Notes under the pieces: generated by a model
What the model was told of the DNA's origin: nothing
Seen by the model: the letters and a program-made list of their open reading frames with translations, nothing else
Database searches by the model: none
Origin: JBBTCJ01 sp038043285
GTDB lineage: Bacteria; Planctomycetota; Phycisphaerae; UBA1845
Assembly (NCBI GenBank): GCA_038043285.1
Contig: JBBTCJ010000145.1
Span: 1 to 15,789, forward strand
Direction of reading: 5' to 3'
Length of the DNA stretch: 15,789 nucleotides
Shown here: one piece after another, positions 1-7,501 of the stretch
How the letters are laid out: each line of letters starts with the position of its first letter
How positions within the stretch are numbered: position 1 is the stretch's first letter
Program-made: the position numbers and the translations under genes

Positions 1-1078
1 CGTGCTGACAGGTTGCGTTCATGCCGGAGGCGGCGCAGGTGTCGACGGTGCAGGAAAGGCCGTCGTCGCAGTTGTAGGGAGCGTAGGAGCAGGTTCCGCT
101 GACGCAGGCGTCGACGGTGCAGGGGTTGTTGTCGTTGCAATCCGCAGGCGTCTGGCAGCCCGGCTGCGGGGCGATCACTCCCAGGGCCACGCCGATGGGA
201 TTGTCGATCACCGGCGCTGACAAGGCGATTTCCACCGTCGATCCATCGGCGTTGCACCGCCGGATCGCGGCCGCCGCGGTGACCGTCTCCGCCCAGTAGA
301 CCTTGTGGTGCACGCCGTCAACGGCGATTGCCGACGGGTCCGAGACTGTCGGCCAAGCGACGATCGTCGTCGGGTTGCTGCCGTCGGTTCCGGCCCGGCG
401 CACCGCGTCTTCGCCGATGGATTCCTCCACCCAGAACAGTTGACCCGCGGGGCCGTCAACGGCTAATCCAGCGGGATTGCTCATCAGCGGGAACGCCAAC
501 ACCGTCACCCGACCGGTGCCGTCAAGATTGGCCTGCACGATGCGCTCGTCGGCGAAGGTGTCCTCCGCCCAATACAACTTCCCGCCATCGCCATCGACGG
601 CCAGCGCCGCAGGATCGACGACGATGGGCCAACTCACCAGGGTCGCAACGGCGGTTCCGTCGTAGTTCGCTCGGCGAAGGCGATCGTTGCCCGCGGATCG
701 TTCGGCCCAGTAGATCTTTTGCCCGACCGGATCGACCGCGACCGCCTTGGGACTGGCGACCGCCGGCCAGCTAAGGATCGTGGTTGGGCTGCCACCGCTT
801 GACGTGCTTCGCCGGATGCGATCGGCGTTCAGTGACGCCTCGATCCAGAACACGAAATCCGCCTGGGCGTCGACTCCCACGCCGGTCGGACCAGTGACCG
901 TCGGAGCGCTGACCACGGCTGTTGGATTGGCCCCGTTGAGGTCCGCGCGACCGATGAGATCACTGCCGCTCACCGCCTGTACCCAATACAACCGATCGGC
1001 GGCCGGCGCCACCGAAACGCCCACCGTCAACGCCGCAATCGCGGCGAACAGGAGAACGAAGCAACGCGATTTCTTCAC
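1..1078 (-). CDS. Secreted YWTD-type beta-propeller protein with Cys-rich tail (partial, C-terminus off the left edge)
   Basis: Reading the minus strand from 1078 gives an open frame of 359 codons that runs off the window. It begins with a signal peptide (KK, then a hydrophobic stretch to about residue 23, likely cut after APA-A). Six repeats of about 45 residues follow, each with a [LVI][YF]W core (LYWV, VFWI, IYWA, LYWA, LFWV, VYWA), an R-x-x-x-DG stretch and a closing P-x-[GA]-[VL]-A-VD motif. This is the pattern of a six-bladed LDL-receptor class B (YWTD) propeller, usually a protein- or glycan-binding scaffold. After about residue 310 come Cys-rich units of the kind DCNDNNPCTVDAC, repeated at least twice before the edge. 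The GTG start is preferred because GGAGG lies 6 bases upstream; an in-frame ATG at 1093 would put that ribosome site inside the gene. The binding partner is unknown. Confidence 0.82.
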   Translation of the reverse strand, partial: MKKSRCFVLLFAAIAALTVGVSVAPAADRLYWVQAVSGSDLIGRADLNGANPTAVVSAPTVTGPTGVGVDAQADFVFWIEASLNADRIRRSTSSGGSPTTILSWPAVASPKAVAVDPVGQKIYWAERSAGNDRLRRANYDGTAVATLVSWPIVVDPAALAVDGDGGKLYWAEDTFADERIVQANLDGTGRVTVLAFPLMSNPAGLAVDGPAGQLFWVEESIGEDAVRRAGTDGSNPTTIVAWPTVSDPSAIAVDGVHHKVYWAETVTAAAAIRRCNADGSTVEIALSAPVIDNPIGVALGVIAPQPGCQTPADCNDNNPCTVDACVSGTCSYAPYNCDDGLSCTVDTCAASGMNATCQH

Positions 1079-1232
1079 CGAACCCCTCCCCATTCTGCTT
1101 GTGCGGATCGATAGCCGCGCGCCGCCAGAGCGAACCGATTCAGACGGCGACCGTTACGGACCGTCCCGGCCTCCGACCCGCGCCCCGCCAGGATGTCGCA
1201 CTCCCCCCCACAACGGAAATGGTATCAAACAT

Positions 1233-1271
1233 CGGTGGGAGGCGGCGTGCTGCCACGCCCGCCTCCCACCG
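1233..1271 (-). terminator. Strong hairpin between two minus-strand genes
   Basis: Arms 1233-1249 and 1254-1271 pair over 17 base pairs with one bulged base and a four-base loop. The hairpin lies 51 bases after the stop of the Cys-repeat gene and before the next gene on the same strand, so it is placed as its transcription terminator. The following T run on the minus strand is weak (ATGTTTGAT), so pausing or a processing role is also possible. Confidence 0.55.
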
Positions 1272-1322
1272 TTATCGGATCATACCTTCCTACCGTTCCG
1301 ATTCATCGGACCTCCCGCAACG

Positions 1323-2327
1323 TCACGGAGGACAGTTGGCCAGGCACTGATTTCGCAACTGATCGGCCATCCCGCGGCACTGAAGGTCGGTTCCACCGTG
1401 GGCCATGCACGCTTGATAGGCATCCCGCGCGACTTGGTCACAATGCGTCGCGCAATCCGGCGGCGGGGGCGGCGGAGCACCGCAACGCTCCACCAGGCAC
1501 CGCTCCAGCGTCTGGCGCGCAAGCGGCCCACATTCCTCGTGTGTCCCACCGTTCTCCATGCAGAGTTGGAACGCACGCTCCGCCTCGTGTCCGCACACCT
1601 CCTGGCACGGCGGCGGCGGGGCGTTGCACTGCTCGATGAGGCATCGCTGCAACATCGCACGCGCGCCTTGGGCACATTCGTCTTCCGTTCCGCCGTCCGC
1701 GACGCACTGGTGGAAGGCCTCCTCCGCGGCGTGCTGGCAGCGAACCTCGCAAGGCGGCTCCTGCCCGCAACGCTCGCGCAGGCACTGCTCAAGAGCGGCC
1801 TTGGCTGCCTGCCCACAATCCTCCTCGGTTCCGCCGTTGCCGATGCACTCGTTGTACGCGCGGTGTGCCGCATGATGGCACTCCTGCTCGCACGTCGGCG
1901 GCGGCGCGCCGCAGTTGTCCCTCAGACACGTGACCATGAACTCATGAGCCTGCGGACCGCATTGTTCCTCGGTTCCGCCGGCGGCCATGCACTCCTCGAA
2001 CCGATGACGCGCCTCCATCCCGCAACGCGCCTCGCACGGAATCTCATTCGTGCACTGCGTCAGGATGCACTGCTCCATCGCATCCAGGGCCGTCCCCACG
2101 CACGCCATCTGTTCCCCGCCGTTCGCCATGCAGTCCAGGAACGCCTGTTCCGCCTGCGCCCGGCACTGCGTCAGGCAGTCGGTCGACGTAACCGAGGACT
2201 CCGGAGCGACCGCCTGGGCCGCTACCCGTGCCTCAACTTTCCGCAGCCGAACGCCATCTCGTGGCGAACCCAGCGCCGTCCCACAGAGCACCGCGAACGC
2301 CGTCACCCCCAACAACTTTGTTCTCAT
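1323..2327 (-). CDS. Secreted protein of six tandem six-cysteine repeats (family not recognised)
   Basis: The product is 334 residues from the ATG at 2327, which has GGGAG nine bases upstream; an in-frame GTG at 2351 would add eight residues. A signal peptide (MRTKLLGVTAFAVLCG, likely cut after ALG) and a short linker lead into six repeats. Each has the spacing C-x3-C-x10-C-x9-C-x10-C-x4-C; only the last copy differs, ending C-x3-C-PP. That gives 36 cysteines. Each repeat has a GG turn in the x9 segment and helix-like A/E/R/Q-rich x10 segments, suggesting a disulfide-stapled helical hairpin. Joints are short and Pro-rich (GAPPPT, NAPPPP, GAPPPPPPD). An even, invariant cysteine count fits oxidative folding outside the cytoplasm. 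I do not recognise the repeat as a named domain; a metal-binding role is an alternative. It appears monocistronic, with its own upstream region and terminator hairpin. Confidence 0.85.
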   Translation of the reverse strand: MRTKLLGVTAFAVLCGTALGSPRDGVRLRKVEARVAAQAVAPESSVTSTDCLTQCRAQAEQAFLDCMANGGEQMACVGTALDAMEQCILTQCTNEIPCEARCGMEARHRFEECMAAGGTEEQCGPQAHEFMVTCLRDNCGAPPPTCEQECHHAAHRAYNECIGNGGTEEDCGQAAKAALEQCLRERCGQEPPCEVRCQHAAEEAFHQCVADGGTEDECAQGARAMLQRCLIEQCNAPPPPCQEVCGHEAERAFQLCMENGGTHEECGPLARQTLERCLVERCGAPPPPPPDCATHCDQVARDAYQACMAHGGTDLQCRGMADQLRNQCLANCPP

Positions 2328-2369
2328 CTCTTTCGTCTCCCGTGATAACACCCCGAACTACGAGTAAAC

Positions 2370-2432
2370 CTGGCAAGCCCGGGTGCATTGCCAGCCGATG
2401 TCCGTCTTGCCAGCAGAACGGACCAAGGTCCG
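2370..2432. promoter_or_regulatory. Inverted and direct TTGCCAG motifs upstream of the Cys-repeat gene
   Basis: CTGGCAA at 2370-2376 and TTGCCAG at 2388-2394 form an inverted pair, and TTGCCAG occurs again at 2407-2413. The centres are 18-19 bases apart. A further palindrome CGGACC-AA-GGTCCG lies at 2419-2432. All lie 43-105 bases upstream of the ATG at 2327. The spacing suggests an operator, but no convincing -10/-35 pair at normal spacing was found, so this is a suggestion only. Confidence 0.3.
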
Positions 2433-2550
2433 ATTTATTTCAGCATATCCCGATATCGAGACCAACTTCGCAAGCCTCGGCCTGGCGCCGAAGGATGGCC
2501 ACTATTGTAGTAACCAAACCTCACGTGCGGCAAGGAGAATCAGAACCAAT

Positions 2551-2949
2551 TTACCTATTTTCTCGACTCCTCTTGGCCGCCGGCTCGGCGACCGGCTTGC
2601 GAGCTTTTCGGGGCTGTGCGGCTGCGTCGATCGCCAAGCCGGTGGCTTCGTCGATCGCCGGCGGCGACGCCCGTAACCGCATTTTCATCACCCGCCCAAC
2701 CTTGAATTTCACCGTTCGTTTAGGCGGAACCTGCACCTTCGCCAAGGTCTTCGGGTTTTGTGCCTCGCGCGACGCGCGAACCCGGGCCTCGAACACGCCG
2801 AAATCGCGGAATTCGAGCCGATTCCCTTGGCTCAGCTCATCGATGATCTGATCCAGAAATGTCTGAATGATCCGCTTGACCACCACCCGCTTGCACTCCT
2901 CCTGCTCGCAGATCCGATCAATCAGTTCTTTTTTCGTCACCGTGGCCAT
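2551..2949 (-). CDS. HU/IHF-family DNA-binding protein with basic C-terminal tail
   Basis: The protein has 132 residues and starts at the ATG of MATVTKKELIDRI. Residues 1-92 match the HU/IHF fold: two N-terminal helices with TKKELIDRI, the core LEFRDFGVFEARVRAS (about 45-60), and the DNA-arm signature REAQNPKT (61-68) with the intercalating proline in the NPKT element. Residues 93-132 form a low-complexity Ala/Pro/Lys/Arg tail not found in E. coli HU, probably an extra DNA contact. It is expected to bend or compact nucleoid DNA as a dimer. The ribosome site is weak. The open frame extends upstream to 3117, but that part has no family similarity and is treated as untranslated leader. Confidence 0.9.
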   Translation of the reverse strand: MATVTKKELIDRICEQEECKRVVVKRIIQTFLDQIIDELSQGNRLEFRDFGVFEARVRASREAQNPKTLAKVQVPPKRTVKFKVGRVMKMRLRASPPAIDEATGLAIDAAAQPRKARKPVAEPAAKRSRENR

Positions 2950-3120
2950 GATTGCAAGGAAATTCCGCCCCACCGCATCGTCGAACGCAGAAAAATACAT
3001 CTGGAATGGACACGCGCCCCAGCAAGACCGAAGCATTATCGCGTGCCTGAAGAAGCCCTCCGGAACCAGAACGACCTGCCCAGCAAAGAAACACACACGG
3101 CCCAAAAACGAGCGCAAGTC

Positions 3121-3149
3121 ATACTACTACAAAGAGTTCCGATAAGCAA
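3121..3149 (-). promoter_or_regulatory. Candidate sigma70-type promoter for the HU-like gene
   Basis: On the minus strand TTGCTT (3144-3149) is followed after exactly 17 bases by TAGTAT (3121-3126), in a locally AT-rich stretch. It would give a leader of about 165 bases before the HU ATG at 2949. The -35 match is only 3 of 6, so this is tentative. Confidence 0.35.
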
Positions 3150-3221
3150 GAGTATTCGAAAAACCGATCGCTGAGTCATTGGGTAAAGTCCAGGATCATC
3201 GCCACGGCCTCGGTGCCCGAT

Positions 3222-3352
3222 CCATCGCGTAGCGATGGGTGGGGGACGGACCGGTCGGCGAATCCGATACCCTTTCCTACCCTTTCCTTGCGGAAAGGAC
3301 GGGGCATCCGACAGCTAAAGTTTTGGGTTGGGTGCCCCAGCCCTTGGGCTGG
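3222..3352. repeat. Cluster of short palindromes in a gene-free stretch
   Basis: The stretch 3182-3505 has no supported gene. It holds three perfect short hairpins: CCATCGC-gta-GCGATGG (3222-3238), CCTTTCC-ttgc-GGAAAGG (3281-3298) and CCAGCCC-tt-GGGCTGG (3337-3352). Their density is typical of interspersed repeat debris. At 3439-3451 there are also 13 bases matching, on the minus strand, the core of the repeat family found at 6292 and 15387. No open frame here has a recognisable product. Confidence 0.5.
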
Positions 3353-3505
3353 AGGAATGAAAGTTCCCGCTCTTCGTCCGTTCCCTACTCGAATGTTTGG
3401 CTGCGTCGGAGCAGTAGTCTGAACCGAGCGCGTGGACAACGGTCGCGGCTCGCCGCGGGTCATCCGCTCCGCGCTTCCGCGTTGTGCCAGCGCCCCGGAT
3501 CACCC

Positions 3506-4006
3506 CTATTCGTCCGGTCCCTCGACGGCAAGGATGGGGCCGAAAGCAATCATGTAGCCTTCCAGCATCCTCAGGGTCTTGTCGCGGACGGCATCGGATT
3601 CGAGGTCCCGGAGTTCATCGAGCTTCAGCGGCGTGGCGAAGTAGAAGTACTGTCCAGCCTCGCGATAATGTTCGACCGGTGGCGCCTCCCAGTCCAGCCC
3701 GACTTCGGACATGCCCGCGCCGACGAACTCCTCCATGCTGTCGCCGGAGGATTCGATCAACTCTTCCATCTCCTCGCTCTTCCAACGATCGGTGGTCACG
3801 ACGCCCACGCGGACCTGCGGGATCATCGGGCCGAGTCCGACTTCGAGCCAGCAGTTGGGCGCGACCGCGAAGCGCGTGGCCAGCATGGACCCATCGTCGC
3901 GGTCGTCGCGCGAGGGCTCCCCGTAGCGGTCGTCGCCGGCGGTCGCGTCCTCCACGAACACGCGAAACGCCTCGATGCGGTCACGGTCATCGTCGCTGAT
4001 GGGCAT
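3506..4006 (-). CDS. Acidic hypothetical protein, 166 residues
   Basis: I do not recognise this protein. The chosen ATG at 4006 (MPISDDDRDRIEAF) has GGAGA about nine bases upstream. The open frame extends to 4162, but the added part is Arg-rich and unlike the rest. The body is rich in Asp and Glu, has no signal peptide or membrane segment, and alternates likely strands (CWLEVGLG, VRVGVVTT, QYFYFATPL) with helices (SEEMEELIESSGDSMEEF, RDKTLRMLEGYMIAFG). It therefore looks like a soluble alpha/beta cytoplasmic protein. A YbjN or secretion-chaperone-like fold is conceivable from this layout but not shown. It lies between an HU-like gene and an LPS-kinase-like gene on the same strand, with a 124-base gap to the latter, so co-transcription is possible. 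Confidence 0.75.
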   Translation of the reverse strand: MPISDDDRDRIEAFRVFVEDATAGDDRYGEPSRDDRDDGSMLATRFAVAPNCWLEVGLGPMIPQVRVGVVTTDRWKSEEMEELIESSGDSMEEFVGAGMSEVGLDWEAPPVEHYREAGQYFYFATPLKLDELRDLESDAVRDKTLRMLEGYMIAFGPILAVEGPDE

Positions 4007-4130
4007 AGTGAAGTTTCTCCGATTGCTGTCGGTTGAGGGATCTTCGTTGAACCGTGTACCTGCTCGTCTTTCCGATCTACGGGCTTCGGTCCAAGCGTTC
4101 GTCGGGTCCGCGGCGCGGAGGCGGCTTCCG

Positions 4131-4916
4131 TTACGTTTCCACGTCGTTCGCCACCCGTCCACGCTCGCCGCGTCCGCGCCGCGGATCGACGCGCTCGAGG
4201 ATCGCGCGGCGGATCGCCGTGAACGGCTTGGTGACCACGCGGTGAGCGCGAACGAACCAGGGTCGTCGATACGAAGCGGCGCGCTCCTGGTCCGTAAGCT
4301 GGTCCGGCCGGGTGCGACGCTGGAGCTTGGTCAGGTGATACAGGTCGCCCTTTTGCAACCAGCGGCGGATCGCCCGCAGAGGCCAAAGTTCGCCTCCCCA
4401 CCGAGACGGAACATACCACGCGATCTGGAAGTCGAAAAGGTGCGGCTTGCCGTCGTCGCCCACCAGGACGTTTTCGCACTTTTCGAGATCGACGTAGGCC
4501 ATCCCACGCTGGTGAATGGCGACGATCAAGCGGCGAAGGCGCTCGTGAAAATCGTCGGGTACGGGTTCACCGCGTCGCATCGGACGGCCCTCGACGTACT
4601 CCCGGACAACGCCCGTGGTTCCCCGAAAACAGATCGGTCGAGGGATGCCGTCAAGATCCGCCAATCGTTGCAGCGCCCTCCATTCCCTGGCGGCCAGCAG
4701 CCGACCAGCCCAGCGGAGCGGAACCCCGAAGAAGGAAGCCTGACGCTGGACCTTAAGAATCACCTTGCCGGCGGACCCTTCGTACAGCGCGGTCACGGCG
4801 AAGAAGTCGTTCTTGAAGACCTTCTGGAGGGCGTACTGTTTGCCCGCAGCCTCGATCGTGCCGGGCAGGGGCTTTCCGCCGAGTGCGGTGAGACTTGGCG
4901 GCGTGGTTTCACCCAT
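4131..4916 (-). CDS. InaA/WaaP-type lipopolysaccharide kinase family protein
   Basis: This 261-residue protein shows a compact protein-kinase-like core. VILKV carries the ATP lysine (K55), E78 in AREWRAL is the probable pairing glutamate, VVREYVEG (103-110) is the hinge, and the catalytic stretch HQRGMAYVDLEKCENVLV runs from 135 to 152 with D143 and N149. The metal-binding motif is D162-F-Q in place of DFG. The spacing from D143 to N149 is one residue longer than the usual HxDLxxxN. The overall layout resembles the Kdo/WaaP (InaA) group that phosphorylates LPS core sugars, acting at the inner face of the inner membrane. The divergent neighbour is an O-antigen ligase, which supports an envelope role. 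An unrelated protein substrate cannot be excluded. The C-terminus is Arg-rich. The ribosome site before the ATG is weak. Confidence 0.78.
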   Translation of the reverse strand: MGETTPPSLTALGGKPLPGTIEAAGKQYALQKVFKNDFFAVTALYEGSAGKVILKVQRQASFFGVPLRWAGRLLAAREWRALQRLADLDGIPRPICFRGTTGVVREYVEGRPMRRGEPVPDDFHERLRRLIVAIHQRGMAYVDLEKCENVLVGDDGKPHLFDFQIAWYVPSRWGGELWPLRAIRRWLQKGDLYHLTKLQRRTRPDQLTDQERAASYRRPWFVRAHRVVTKPFTAIRRAILERVDPRRGRGERGRVANDVET

Positions 4917-5078
4917 GAGCCGACTCGCGTATGGTGGTCAAGCCGTGGATCGCAACCTGTGGTCGATTCTAACTCGCCGACGGGGTCTGACCAAGCCGCG
5001 GACCGCCGCGATGACCGGACCGAAGGAATATCCGATGGATCGACAACCGATGGCCGTCGGGCGGCGTACCCTCTGAAG

Positions 5079-7373
5079 ATGACCCGGGCGCTGGCCACGT
5101 TCGCGTTCGCCCTCCTGGCGGGACTCGCCGTCCTGCGGCCCCTCGTTTCGGAAACCTACGAAACGGCGCCGAATGCGACCTCCGCAGCCATCGTCGAACT
5201 GGATGACCCGACGCCGGTGCGGACGTTGCTTTTCGACGCGTTGATCGTGGCCGCGGGTTGCGCAGGGCTGATTGCCCAAGCCCTCGCGGGCAGGCGCTTT
5301 CGTTGGACCGGGGTGGAGTGGGGTCTTGCGCTTCTGGTCGTCGCAAGCTTTGTATCCTGCGCGGCGGCCGGGCAGAAGCGCATCGCCATCAACGCTTCGT
5401 TCGATTGGATCTGTGGCGGCGTTGCGTGCATCGTGTTGGTGCAACTGCTCGCCGATCGGCTCCGCCGCCGGGTGCTGGTGGCTGGTTTGCTGGCCACGGC
5501 GTGCGTGCAGGCGTATCAGTGCATCGACGAATACTTCGTCGGGTTCGAGCAGACGCGGCAGCATTACGAAAGCATCAAGGCGGACTATTGGGCGGCCCAG
5601 GGCGTCGAGGAGGATTCTTCGCAGGTCGAACTGTTCGAGCGACGCATGGCCGCGCGCGAGGCGCACGGATTCTTTCCGCATCCAAACGTTGCTGGTTCCT
5701 ATCTTTCGTTGTGCGGATTGTTCGCCGTCGGGGCGGCCACGGCACGCTGGCGATCGGCGAAAGATCACGCCGGACGGGTCGTCGCTATCGGTGCGGGAGT
5801 CATCGCAGGCAGCCTGCTTCTTGCACTGTGCCTCACCAAGAGTCGTGGCGCGATGGTGTCCACCGTCGTCGGGGCTGCCGGCTGGTGGATCACCGCGCGC
5901 CTCCGTGACCGGATCGATGGTCATCGACGGCGCGTGTTCATGTTGTCGTGGGTCGGCGCGGCGCTGGTCGGCTTGGGCGTCGTCGGACACGGATGGTATC
6001 ACGGCACGTTGCCGGGAGCGTCGTTGGCGTTTCGCTGGGAGTATTGGACCGCTTCCTCGCAGTTGATCGCGGATCATCCCTGGACCGGCGTGGGGCGGGA
6101 GAACTTCGGGCGGCATTACCTTCAATACAAGCCGATTCAGAGTCCCGAAGAGATTTCCAATCCGCATAACCTGTTCGTGCAGGCGGCCTCGGAATGGGGC
6201 TTGCCCGGCCTGCTTGGACTCGGGGCGATCCTCCTGGGCGGGTCTGCCGCCGTCGCCGGCGTGCCATGGCGCGGCGGACGGGGAGGGCCTGATCAGAGCC
6301 GCGACCGTGAGGGAGCGGAATCCCGGAATCCTTGGGGCGGGCGGAATCCGCTTGGGCGCCCCCTTCGGCTGTCGGCCTGGTGCGCGCTGCTTGCGGCGGT
6401 CGTGACCGTCGTGAGAGTGCCGCTACTCGGCACTGACGATCCCAATTACGTCTACTACATGACCGTCCTCACCGGCCTCATCTGGCTCGCCGCCTTCACC
6501 TTTTTCGCATGGCCTTCGCCGCCCCAGGACACCTGCGACGAGCGGCTCGAGATTGGTGCGGCCGCGTTCGGCGTGTTCGCCTTCCTCCTGCACGACATGA
6601 TCAATTTCGCGTCCTTCGTGCCCGCAACGATGTACACCTGCTTCGTCGTGGTCGCGGTCGTCTTGTCGACGCGAGGTGATCGGGGTTCAGATTCCAAACC
6701 CGCCGCAGCTCGAAGCTTCGTGATCGCAACGCCGGCCCTTCTTGGGGTAGGCGCGGTCGTCATGGCGTTCGCGCTGAACTTCCTGTCGATTCGTTCGCCG
6801 CTTGATCTCTCGCGTGCAAGAAGGACGGAGGGATCCTCGGTCGGTGAGGCCGTCAGGGAACTGCGAAAGGCCGCCGAAACGGATCCCCTTGATCCGACCC
6901 CGCACCGGGAACTGGCGCGGTTGGCCTTTGGCGCGCCGGCGGCGTTCGGATCGCCGAGTCAAGCCAGGGTGCTGACCCGCTCGGAGCTTGACCACGCGAT
7001 TCGGCTGGACCCGTTCAACATGGAATTGCAGCGGATCGCGAGGCGACTCCACCTCGAAGCGGCGACGATCTCAGGGAAACGAGAGGATTTCGACCTGGCC
7101 TTGTTCGCCGCCCGCAAGGCCGTCGAACTTTACCCGCAGAGTCCGCACGATTGGATTCGACTTGCCCAGACGCAGTTGGAGGCGGGCAAGGCACTGACCG
7201 ACCGGGCGTTATTGTCCGAAGCCCTGTCGAGTTTTGAACGCGCCCTGGGCCTCGACAACCAGCGACCCACCTGGGAGACCCTCCGCCGCCTGCGCCCGCG
7301 CGAAAAGGAGGCCGTCGAACGCGGCATCGCCGAAGCCCAGGAGGCAAAGGCGACTGGCGAATCCCAGGAGTGA
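5079..7373 (+). CDS. O-antigen ligase/polymerase (WaaL/Wzy-like) membrane protein with C-terminal TPR region
   Basis: The 764-residue protein starts at the ATG of MTRALATFAF; the open frame upstream to 3975 is the shadow of the kinase gene. About ten hydrophobic segments fill residues 1-560. Family landmarks are HGFFPHPN (196-203), LTKSRGA (252-258), FRWEYW (318-323) followed by DHPWTGVG, and ISNPHN (359-364) with H363 in the large periplasmic loop, as in O-antigen ligases. Residues from about 590 to 764 are TPR-like (EAVRELRKAAETDPLDPTPHRE, LFAARKAVELYPQSPHDW, SFERALGLDN). The protein would join or polymerise lipid-linked glycan at the periplasmic face. An interspersed repeat lies in frame at residues 405-414 (QSRDREGAE), in a loop between membrane segments. 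The start codon lacks a clear ribosome site. It is divergent from the kinase gene across 162 bases. Confidence 0.87.
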   Translation: MTRALATFAFALLAGLAVLRPLVSETYETAPNATSAAIVELDDPTPVRTLLFDALIVAAGCAGLIAQALAGRRFRWTGVEWGLALLVVASFVSCAAAGQKRIAINASFDWICGGVACIVLVQLLADRLRRRVLVAGLLATACVQAYQCIDEYFVGFEQTRQHYESIKADYWAAQGVEEDSSQVELFERRMAAREAHGFFPHPNVAGSYLSLCGLFAVGAATARWRSAKDHAGRVVAIGAGVIAGSLLLALCLTKSRGAMVSTVVGAAGWWITARLRDRIDGHRRRVFMLSWVGAALVGLGVVGHGWYHGTLPGASLAFRWEYWTASSQLIADHPWTGVGRENFGRHYLQYKPIQSPEEISNPHNLFVQAASEWGLPGLLGLGAILLGGSAAVAGVPWRGGRGGPDQSRDREGAESRNPWGGRNPLGRPLRLSAWCALLAAVVTVVRVPLLGTDDPNYVYYMTVLTGLIWLAAFTFFAWPSPPQDTCDERLEIGAAAFGVFAFLLHDMINFASFVPATMYTCFVVVAVVLSTRGDRGSDSKPAAARSFVIATPALLGVGAVVMAFALNFLSIRSPLDLSRARRTEGSSVGEAVRELRKAAETDPLDPTPHRELARLAFGAPAAFGSPSQARVLTRSELDHAIRLDPFNMELQRIARRLHLEAATISGKREDFDLALFAARKAVELYPQSPHDWIRLAQTQLEAGKALTDRALLSEALSSFERALGLDNQRPTWETLRRLRPREKEAVERGIAEAQEAKATGESQE
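6292..6319 (+). repeat. Interspersed 28-base repeat embedded in frame in the O-antigen ligase gene
   Basis: These 28 bases, beginning ATCAGAGCCGCGACC and ending GGGAGCGGA, are identical to 15387-15414 in intergenic DNA and near-identical to 15490-15517 on the other strand. Shorter cores of the same repeat are at 7424, 7464 and 15292. Here it encodes Q-S-R-D-R-E-G-A without breaking the frame. Confidence 0.8.
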
Positions 7374-7423
7374 CATCATGTGGCACCCTAGTGGAGTTCG
7401 TCTCGCTCATGGCCTCTTATCAG

Positions 7424-7445
7424 TACCGCGACCGTGAGGGAGCGG
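7424..7445 (+). repeat. Copy of the CGCGACCGTGAGGGAGCGG repeat
   Basis: First of two copies, 40 bases apart, in the gap after the O-antigen ligase gene. It is preceded by GCCTCTTATC, which also precedes the copy at 15292, so the mobile or spreading unit is probably longer than the core. Confidence 0.8.
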
Positions 7446-7463
7446 CCCGGGTTTCTTCATCCG

Positions 7464-7485
7464 TACCGCGACCGTGAGGGAGCGG
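7464..7485 (+). repeat. Second copy of the CGCGACCGTGAGGGAGCGG repeat
   Basis: It is identical over 22 bases to 7424-7445, including the leading TAC that replaces the usual AGC. This points to local duplication of one copy. Confidence 0.8.
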
Positions 7486-7501
7486 AGGGGTCCCTTCGCT
7501 G

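Noticed and set aside
747..2345. Long plus-strand open frame (532 codons)
   Set aside because: It is the antisense shadow of the propeller and Cys-repeat genes. It is Arg/Leu/Ala-rich with no domain, and the minus-strand reading gives signal peptides and strict repeats.
3975..5078. Upstream extension of the O-antigen ligase frame
   Set aside because: It runs antisense through the kinase gene and lacks membrane segments. The true N-terminus with a hydrophobic first helix is at 5079.
4938..6167. Minus-strand open frame opposite the O-antigen ligase
   Set aside because: It has low-complexity Arg/Pro/Gln composition and no motif, while the plus strand has clear ligase landmarks.
7424..7485. CRISPR-like array from the regularly spaced repeats
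   Set aside because: Only two adjacent units occur here, and other copies are scattered, inverted or inside a gene. There is no cas gene.
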